Assembly: GCA_023411445.1 (NCBI GenBank)
Contig: JAEYOT010000685.1
Coordinates: 1 to 11,020, forward strand
Source: Pseudomonadota bacterium
GTDB taxonomy: Bacteria > Myxococcota_A > Polyangia > Polyangiales > Polyangiaceae
Reading direction: 5' to 3'
Length of the DNA stretch: 11,020 bases
Of this stretch, positions 6,278 through 11,020 are shown piece by piece; positions within the stretch are counted from its first letter, which is position 1, and each line of letters opens with the position of its first letter. The position numbers were made by a program, and so were the translations under genes. Under the pieces are notes generated by a model that did not search any database, was not told the DNA's origin, and saw only the letters and a list, made by a program, of their open reading frames with translations.

Positions 6278-6871
6278 ATGAAGCCGAAGTCGCGCAGCGG
6301 TCGTGTAGCTGCACCAGCCCTAGTCGAGCGCCTCGCTCCCGTGGAAGCAGATCAGGAGGGCAATTTGTCGGTTGAAACCATTCGCATCAACTTCAAGGCC
6401 GGCGATATGGCGGTTCACCCCGCCCACGGTGTCGGCGAAGTACAAGAGATCGAGGACAAGGACTTCGGCGGTAAGAAGACCGCCTGCTACGTGATCAAGA
6501 TCCGCGACAGCGGCCTCAAGGTCATGGTGCCGACGGAAGCCGCTTCGCGCGTGGGTTTGCGCCCCGTGATGAAGAAGAAGGAGGCGCAGAAGATCCTGGA
6601 CATCCTCAAGGCGCCTGAGGTGGCAGTCGATCTCCAGCCCTGGAATCGCCGCTTCCGCGCCTACACGGAGATGCTCAAGAGCGGTTTGCCTTCGGAGATC
6701 GCCAAGGTGCTCCGCGACATGTACCGCTTGAAGTTCGACAAGGACCTGTCGTTCGGTGAGCGGCGCCTGCTCGATCAGGCTCGCAGCCTGCTGGTGCAGG
6801 AGCTGGCTCTGGCCAAGAAGGTTCCCCCTTCCACGATGGAAGGGGAGATTCAGCAGATCTTCAGCGCGTAG
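6278..6871 (+). CDS. CarD/CdnL-family RNA polymerase-binding transcription regulator
   Basis: The product is a CdnL/CarD-type factor that binds the RNA polymerase beta subunit and stabilises open promoter complexes. The RNAP-interaction domain starts at FKAGDMAVHPAHGVGEV (39-55) and runs to about 95. The helical C-terminal domain follows, with PWNRRFRAY (121-129), whose Trp matches the functionally important Trp of Myxococcus CdnL, and KDLSFGERRLLDQARSLL (155-172), nearly the same as in CdnL. There is no HMGA-like tail, so it is the CdnL rather than the long CarD form. Starts compete. ATG 6278 has AGGTGA 7 nt upstream and gives 197 residues; GTG 6254 is possible but lacks support. TTG 6365 has a much stronger AGGAGGG (6354-6360) and gives 168 residues, close to the 164 of Myxococcus CdnL. 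I list the ATG form, but the short form is a serious alternative. A terminator follows at 6898. Confidence 0.92.
   Translation: MKPKSRSGRVAAPALVERLAPVEADQEGNLSVETIRINFKAGDMAVHPAHGVGEVQEIEDKDFGGKKTACYVIKIRDSGLKVMVPTEAASRVGLRPVMKKKEAQKILDILKAPEVAVDLQPWNRRFRAYTEMLKSGLPSEIAKVLRDMYRLKFDKDLSFGERRLLDQARSLLVQELALAKKVPPSTMEGEIQQIFSA
6354..6360 (+). promoter_or_regulatory. Strong internal ribosome binding site before TTG 6365
   Basis: AGGAGGG is close to a perfect Shine-Dalgarno and sits 4-5 nt before an in-frame TTG at 6365. Translation from there would begin MSVETIRINFKAGD, giving a protein of canonical CdnL length. It may be the real start or may produce a second, shorter isoform. Confidence 0.5.
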
Positions 6872-6897
6872 CTCGCGCATGCACGAGGGGCGATCAG

Positions 6898-6930
6898 ACA
6901 GGAAGGCGGTCCTACCGTCCTTCCTGTTTT
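6898..6930 (+). terminator. Rho-independent terminator after the CarD-type gene
   Basis: ACAGGAAGGCGGT (6898-6910) pairs with ACCGTCCTTCCTGT (6914-6927), giving a 13-bp stem with one bulged T and a CCT loop. A run of four T (6927-6930) follows at once. It lies 27 nt after the CarD-type stop and separates that unit from the receiver-PilZ gene. Confidence 0.85.
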
Positions 6931-6998
6931 CGCTCGTACAGTGACGCGAGAAAACGCGTCTCTTGCTGGGACTAAAGTGCGCCAGGCCGTGGCCGATC

Positions 6999-7002
6999 GG
7001 AG
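6999..7002 (+). promoter_or_regulatory. Ribosome binding site deciding the start of the receiver-PilZ gene
   Basis: GGAG, part of a purine-rich run reaching to 7010, stands 7 nt before the ATG at 7010. It supports that start over the upstream GTG at 6941. Confidence 0.5.
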
Positions 7003-7009
7003 AGGGGGA

Positions 7010-8098
7010 ATGGAAGCGCGCTCGCTGTTAGCCCTGGGGAAGTTCCGCCGAGAGGAGCGCGCCGCCTTAGCGGTCGCCGCCGAGCAAGCTGCCTTCGAGC
7101 TGTTCGCCGTCGACAGCAGCGACGAGGCGTCGAGCTGGCTGTCGAGCCACGACGCCCATGCCGCGCTCCTGGAGAGCGAGCACTCGGAGCTGCTGGCGGT
7201 GGAGGCACGCAGCAGCGCGCGGCACGTGCGCCTGCCGATGCTGGCGCTCTCGCGCAGCGTCGGCGATCTCGCGTTCAACGATGCTTTCAGTTGGGGCGCC
7301 GACGACGTGCTGCCCTTCGGTGAGGTGAGACCCCTCTTGACGCGCCTGCGCAACCTCCCGCGCGACCAGGTGGAGCCCCCCAAGGCCGGCCGAGGCGACG
7401 CTTTGATCGCCGAAGCGGACCGCACGCGCCGCACGGTCGTCGCCCGGGTGCTGCGCAACGCCGGCTACACGGTCACGTTCGCGGTCACGGCAGAGGACGC
7501 CGAGGCCTTCGCGGAGCGCGCCGAGCTGAGCCTCGCGGTGGTGAACACCGAGTTGCTCCCCGACGTGCGAGCAGTGGTGGAGCGCGCTCGAGCTGCGGGC
7601 AGTAGCGCCAACTTCATTTTGTGCTGCGCGCCGCGCGACCTGCGCAAGGTGCGTGATGGCCTGGAAGACCTGAGCGGCGTCGCGGCGGTCGATGGCTACG
7701 CCGCGCCCGAGAACGTGCTGTTCGCGTCCAATGAGCTGCGCGCCGGCGGCGTGAACAACCGCAAGAGCGCCCGCCTGCTGTACGGCACGACCGTCGCTTT
7801 CCGCGGCGCTGGCCGTGAACGCGACGATCTCGGCTTCACGTACAACGTGTCGTCGGGCGGTCTCTACGTGCGCACGCTGGCACCGCCGGACGACGACGAA
7901 ACCTGGATCGAGCTGCGCCCGCCGCGCAGCGACCGGCTGGTGCGCCTGGTGGCGAAGGTGGCGTGGCGCCGTCGCTTCAACCACAACGAGAACGCGACGG
8001 TGCCGCCGGGCTTCGGCGCGCAGATCGTGGATGGCGCTCGCGCCGACCTGAACGCCTGGAACGAGGGCTACGAAGCCATGTCGGCCGCGCTCGGCTGA
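7010..8098 (+). CDS. Double pseudo-receiver plus PilZ domain protein (c-di-GMP-binding)
   Basis: The 362-residue cytoplasmic protein probably senses cyclic di-GMP and passes the signal on by protein contact. Residues 5-117 and 130-243 look like receiver (CheY-like) domains: alpha/beta pattern, GADDVLPFGEVRPLLTRL (96-113) near the end of the first, DALIAEADRTRRTVVARVL (130-148) at the start of the second. The phosphoacceptor Asp seems lost in both: E55 in AALLES and N179 in LAVVNTE sit in its place, so both are probably not phosphorylated. Residues 250-355 are a PilZ domain that keeps both c-di-GMP motifs: RxxxR as R251-K-S-A-R255, and (D/N)xSxxG as N279-V-S-S-G-G284. ATG 7010 is preferred because GGAG (6999-7002) lies 7 nt upstream. 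An in-frame GTG at 6941 is only 10 nt after a terminator and the 22 codons between have poor G/C third positions. The next gene begins 38 nt downstream. Confidence 0.85.
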   Translation: MEARSLLALGKFRREERAALAVAAEQAAFELFAVDSSDEASSWLSSHDAHAALLESEHSELLAVEARSSARHVRLPMLALSRSVGDLAFNDAFSWGADDVLPFGEVRPLLTRLRNLPRDQVEPPKAGRGDALIAEADRTRRTVVARVLRNAGYTVTFAVTAEDAEAFAERAELSLAVVNTELLPDVRAVVERARAAGSSANFILCCAPRDLRKVRDGLEDLSGVAAVDGYAAPENVLFASNELRAGGVNNRKSARLLYGTTVAFRGAGRERDDLGFTYNVSSGGLYVRTLAPPDDDETWIELRPPRSDRLVRLVAKVAWRRRFNHNENATVPPGFGAQIVDGARADLNAWNEGYEAMSAALG

Positions 8099-8136
8099 GC
8101 CGGGACGACCGCGCCGGCTCGGGTTACCATGCCGGC

Positions 8137-8700
8137 ATGAAGATCTACACGCGCACCGGCGACAAGGGCGAGACGGGGCTGTTCGGCGGCGCGCGCGTGC
8201 CCAAGGACGACGCCCGCGTCGAGGCGTACGGCACGGTGGATGAGGCCAACGCCGTCATCGGTGTCGCGCTGGCGCACACGTACGTCCCGATCGTGAATCG
8301 GGTGCTGCTCGAGGTGCAGAACGACCTCTTCACGCTCGGGGCCGAGCTTGCCTCCGTCGCCGGCCAAGAGGCGCGGCTCGGCATTCCGCTCTTGACCGAA
8401 GCTGACGCCGAGCGGCTGGAGCGAGCCATCGATGAAGCCGAGGCCCCGCTACCACCACTCAAGAATTTCATCTTGCCCGGCGGGCCGCCCGATGTGGCAG
8501 CGTTGCATCTGGCGCGCACGGTTGTCCGCAGGGCGGAGCGCCGCGTGCTCACGCTGGCGCAAAAAGAGCACGTTCGTCCCGCGCTCTTGGTTTATCTCAA
8601 TCGCTTGGCCGACTTGCTGTTCGTGCTGGCGCGGCGCGCCCTGCACGAAAATGCCGCGTTTGCTGAGGTGCCGTGGGCTCCGCGCGGCGCCCGGGCGTGA
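8137..8700 (+). CDS. pduO: PduO-type ATP:cob(I)alamin adenosyltransferase
   Basis: The 187-residue cytoplasmic enzyme moves the 5'-deoxyadenosyl group of ATP to cob(I)alamin, making coenzyme B12 for enzymes such as methylmalonyl-CoA mutase or class II ribonucleotide reductase. Family signatures are complete and in order: the ATP-binding N-terminus YTRTGDKGETGL (4-15), RVEAYGTVDEANAVIG (27-42), NFILPGG (110-116) with the Phe known in this family to help free the lower ligand of cobalamin, ARTVVRRAERRV (126-137), and YLNRLADLLFVLAR (153-166). Length fits a stand-alone PduO/MMAB-type protein with no fused domain. The frame is open upstream into the previous gene, but ATG 8137 starts exactly at the conserved N-terminus (MKIYTRTGDKG), so longer versions are rejected. 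No strong Shine-Dalgarno and no cobalamin riboswitch are seen. Deformylase starts 22 nt downstream. It is not a CobA/BtuR-type enzyme. Confidence 0.95.
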   Translation: MKIYTRTGDKGETGLFGGARVPKDDARVEAYGTVDEANAVIGVALAHTYVPIVNRVLLEVQNDLFTLGAELASVAGQEARLGIPLLTEADAERLERAIDEAEAPLPPLKNFILPGGPPDVAALHLARTVVRRAERRVLTLAQKEHVRPALLVYLNRLADLLFVLARRALHENAAFAEVPWAPRGARA

Positions 8701-8722
8701 GCGACCGCTGTTTTGGGCTACG

Positions 8723-9316
8723 ATGCCCGACGTGGCCATCCGGAAAATCGCGCAAATGGGCGAGCCTGTCCTGCGTAGGGTTGCGCGCCCCTTGAGCGTC
8801 GAGGAGCTGAAGAGCACCGCCATTCAGACCTTGATCGACGACATGATCGACACGATGCACGACGCAGACGGCGCTGGCCTGGCCGCGCCACAGGTGTACG
8901 AATCCGTGCAGCTGTGCGTGATCGAGATCAGCAAGAACCCGCGCTACCCGGACGCGCTGGATATTCCACTCACGGTGCTGGTCAACCCCGTCGTCACGCC
9001 CGCCGTGAGCAGCCCGCCTGACGCGCTCGCGCCCGAGGACACGATCGCCATGTTCGAAGGTTGCTTGTCCGTGGCGGGGCTGCGCGGGCAAGTGGTCCGG
9101 CCGCGCCGCGTGCGCGTGCAGGCGCTGGACCGACACGGTAACCCGCTGGACTTCGTGTGGGAGGGCGTGCGCGCCAGCGTCGTCCAGCACGAGACTGATC
9201 ACCTGAACGGCGTGCTCTACGTGGACAAGGCCGACAGCAAGAGCCTGACGTTCTTGCGCGAGTACGAGCGCCACGTCCCGCGTGAAGAGCGCATCGTGGA
9301 TCGGGGCGCCACGTGA
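8723..9316 (+). CDS. def: Peptide deformylase
   Basis: This 197-residue metalloenzyme removes the formyl group from the N-terminal methionine of new proteins at the ribosome. All three catalytic motifs are present: GAGLAAPQ (50-57), EGCLS (112-116) with metal ligand Cys114, and HETDH (156-160) with ligands His156 and His160 and catalytic Glu157. The N-terminus VAIRKIAQMGEPVLRRVARP is typical. An insertion of about 12-15 residues rich in Pro, Ala and Asp (about 94-108) precedes motif 2. ATG 8723 is chosen because it directly precedes the conserved start of the fold; the longer open frame upstream overlaps the adenosyltransferase and is a shadow. GTG 8732 is a less likely alternative. No methionyl-tRNA formyltransferase gene (fmt), the common partner of def, is in this window. 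Its stop overlaps the GTG of a protein kinase gene (GTGA, 9313-9316). Confidence 0.97.
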   Translation: MPDVAIRKIAQMGEPVLRRVARPLSVEELKSTAIQTLIDDMIDTMHDADGAGLAAPQVYESVQLCVIEISKNPRYPDALDIPLTVLVNPVVTPAVSSPPDALAPEDTIAMFEGCLSVAGLRGQVVRPRRVRVQALDRHGNPLDFVWEGVRASVVQHETDHLNGVLYVDKADSKSLTFLREYERHVPREERIVDRGAT

Positions 9317-11020
9317 GTCGTTTCAACGCCGGCGACGTCATCTCCGGCAAGTACCGCGTCGTGCGCCTGATCGGCGACGGCGGGATGGGCGTGGTGTACG
9401 AGGCGCGCCACGAGGTGCTGGGCTCGAGCGTCGCGCTCAAGTTCCTGCACGCAGACCTGGCCAAGCGCCCCGGCCTCACCCAGCGCTTCCTGCAGGAGGC
9501 GCGCGTGTCCGCCACCATCCAGAGCCCGCACGTCACGCACGTCACGGACGTGGACACGGCCCAGGATGGCTCGCCCTACCTGGTGATGGAGCTGCTCAGC
9601 GGCCAGTCGCTCCAAGCCATGCTCGACCGGCAAGGCAAGCTCAGCGTCGACCAGTCGGTCGACTTTGGCCTCCAAATCCTGGCCGGCTTGGAGGCGGCGC
9701 ACGCCATGGGCGTGGTGCACCGCGACATGAAGCCGGACAACGTGTTCGTCACCGCGACCGCGGGGGGCCCGCTGCTCAAGCTGATCGATTTCGGCATCGC
9801 GAAGCTGCGCGCCTCGAGCGAGTACACCAAGGGGCTGACGCGCGCTGGTGTCGTGATGGGCACGCCGGAGTACATGGCGCCGGAGCAGCTCGTCTCTGCG
9901 CACACCACGGACCACCGCGCGGACATTTACTCGCTCGGCGTGATGCTGTTCGAAATGCTGAGCGGCACGCGCCCTGCCGACGGAGACGACGCCGACAGCA
10001 TCATCGCGCAGGTGGAGGCCGGCCACGTGCGGGACCTGCTGCAGCTCGAGCCCGGGCTACCCCCGGGGCTGGTTCACTTGATCCAGCGCGCGATGGCGCC
10101 GAATCGCGATGCGCGCTTCGAGAACGTCGCGCAGATGCGCCTGCTGCTCGCACCTTTTGCGGGGCAGCTGAGCCACGCGGGCCGCCTGGCGGCGACCGCG
10201 GAGCCGCTGCCAGCGATGCCGACTCCCGCCGCCGCAGCCGCGATTTCGCTGCCTCCGGCGCCAACACCGCCCGGTGTCGCCAAGACTTTGCCGCCCAATG
10301 ACCCTCCGCTCAGCGTGAGCCAGATGGGCGCAGCGCGCACCAGCCTGTCCGAAGGACATGTCGCCATGGCCCAGCTGCCTCGTCCGATGACGGGCACGGC
10401 GCTGGCCGCGCCGATCCTGAACGGCCCCTACGCGCCGCCGCAGCAGCAGCACCCGCAGCATTACCGGCCAGCGCCCGCGGCGCGTGGTCGCAGCCGCTCC
10501 GGGCTGCTCATGTTCTCGCTCGTAGTCGCGGTGCTGGGTGGCGGCGCCGCTGTTGGCTTTGCCGCGTACCGCGCCGCTGATCGCGGGCGCGTGGTCATCC
10601 CGCCGCTGCCCGTGTTGGACGCGGGAGTCGCCGCGGAGACCGGCACGTTGCCGATCGCGCCGCTGAATCCTGAGGTGACGTTCGAGACGCCGAGCGCCGG
10701 AGGCGGCAGCAGCGTCGTGTCGCCCGTGGCGGGCTCGCAGCCGGGGCCACGGCCTACCGCCAGCCCGGCCCCGGGCAGCGTGGTCGTCACCACGCCGACG
10801 AATCCAGGCCAGGCGCCCACGATCCAGCTGCCATTTCCGATCCCGAGCACCATCCAGCTACCCACGGCGATTCCGTCGAGCATCCAGCTGCCGCCTGGGT
10901 TTACTTTTCCGCCCGGCTTCCCAGGCGTCCAGCCGCAACCAGGCGCGACCACACCGCCCACCACGAGCCCAGCGCCAACGACGCCCGCGCCGACCGCCAC
11001 GCCAACGGCCGCTCCAACGC
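9313..11020 (+). CDS. PknB-type serine/threonine protein kinase with one membrane segment (3' end outside window)
   Basis: The frame stays open to the window edge, giving 569 residues. Residues 14-283 are a complete Hanks-type kinase domain: glycine loop GDGGMGVVYEA (21-31), K43 in VALKFL, E62 of helix C, catalytic HRDMKPDN (136-143) with D138, DFG (159-161), activation-segment GTPEYMAPEQ (183-192) and DIYSLG (204-209). All catalytic residues are present, so it should be active. A Pro/Ala-rich linker (about 290-394) leads to a single membrane segment at about 397-418 after basic RGRSRSG. The rest is a long Pro/Thr/Ser/Gly-rich outer region with a short tandem repeat (503-532). This gives a cytoplasmic kinase and an extracytoplasmic stalk or sensor; no PASTA domain is visible so far. 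The GTG start overlaps the deformylase stop by 4 nt, so translation is probably coupled. Such kinases are numerous in myxobacteria. Its target is unknown and the C-terminus is not seen. Confidence 0.95.
   Translation, partial: MSRFNAGDVISGKYRVVRLIGDGGMGVVYEARHEVLGSSVALKFLHADLAKRPGLTQRFLQEARVSATIQSPHVTHVTDVDTAQDGSPYLVMELLSGQSLQAMLDRQGKLSVDQSVDFGLQILAGLEAAHAMGVVHRDMKPDNVFVTATAGGPLLKLIDFGIAKLRASSEYTKGLTRAGVVMGTPEYMAPEQLVSAHTTDHRADIYSLGVMLFEMLSGTRPADGDDADSIIAQVEAGHVRDLLQLEPGLPPGLVHLIQRAMAPNRDARFENVAQMRLLLAPFAGQLSHAGRLAATAEPLPAMPTPAAAAAISLPPAPTPPGVAKTLPPNDPPLSVSQMGAARTSLSEGHVAMAQLPRPMTGTALAAPILNGPYAPPQQQHPQHYRPAPAARGRSRSGLLMFSLVVAVLGGGAAVGFAAYRAADRGRVVIPPLPVLDAGVAAETGTLPIAPLNPEVTFETPSAGGGSSVVSPVAGSQPGPRPTASPAPGSVVVTTPTNPGQAPTIQLPFPIPSTIQLPTAIPSSIQLPPGFTFPPGFPGVQPQPGATTPPTTSPAPTTPAPTATPTAAPT
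10819..10908 (+). repeat. Tandem 30-bp coding repeat (IQLP motif) in the kinase outer region
   Basis: Three consecutive 10-residue units begin TIQLPFPIPS (503-512), TIQLPTAIPS (513-522) and SIQLPPGFTF (523-532). The first two match at 8 of 10 residues; the third keeps IQLP. The DNA copies share ATCCAGCT with synonymous changes, so the repeat is somewhat aged. It lies in the predicted extracytoplasmic Pro-rich stalk. Confidence 0.7.

Noticed and set aside
6941..7009. GTG 6941 as the start of the receiver-PilZ gene
   Set aside because: It lies 10 nt after a terminator, leaving no room for a promoter and leader, has no ribosome binding site, and the added codons lack the usual third-position bias.
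8101..8136. Possible cobalamin riboswitch before the adenosyltransferase gene
   Set aside because: The gap is only 38 nt, far too short for a B12 riboswitch, and no B12-box-like sequence is visible.
10461..11000. Minus-strand Gly/Val-rich open frame opposite the kinase stalk
   Set aside because: It is the complement of the Pro/Thr-rich stalk; Gly-rich composition follows from reading Pro codons backwards. No start signal or domain is seen.

Overview
The window looks like a chromosomal segment of a high-GC Myxococcota (myxobacterial) genome, probably from the Polyangiales/Sorangium side. The clues are a CarD/CdnL-type RNA polymerase-binding regulator close to Myxococcus CdnL, a PknB-type Ser/Thr kinase with a proline-rich outer region, a receiver-PilZ protein, and the strong G/C preference at third codon positions. 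This placement is inferred from gene content, not from a marker gene. No insertion sequence, phage gene, CRISPR array, rRNA or intact tRNA was seen.

Layout. Positions 1-286 hold the 5' part of a minus-strand gene that leaves the window on the left. A non-coding divergent region follows (287-593). All later genes are on the plus strand. The first block (594-4610) is two large polytopic membrane proteins, 3 nt apart, that look like GT-C fold (GT39/ArnT/AftB-like) glycosyltransferases and probably act on a lipid-linked sugar donor at the cell envelope. The second block (4692-6115) is an IHF-beta/HU-like DNA-binding protein with an unusual acidic tail. It is joined by a 4-nt GTGA overlap to a predicted lipoprotein of unknown function whose 3' end has a clear compositional break. 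The third unit is the CarD/CdnL-type regulator (about 6278-6871), with its own possible promoter and a good rho-independent terminator (6898-6930).

The last block (7010-11020) holds a protein with two degenerate receiver domains and an intact PilZ (c-di-GMP) domain, a PduO-type cob(I)alamin adenosyltransferase, peptide deformylase, and a Ser/Thr kinase that overlaps deformylase by 4 nt and runs off the right end. Spacings inside this block are 38 nt, 22 nt and -4 nt, so the last three genes at least are probably co-transcribed.

Most genes belong to recognisable families. The less ordinary points are the acidic-tailed IHF-like protein coupled to a lipoprotein, the two competing starts of the CarD-type gene, the phosphoacceptor-less receiver pair fused to a functional-looking PilZ domain, the paired glycosyltransferase-like genes, and the kinase translationally coupled to deformylase. 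I do not see strong evidence for a wholly new multi-gene system.
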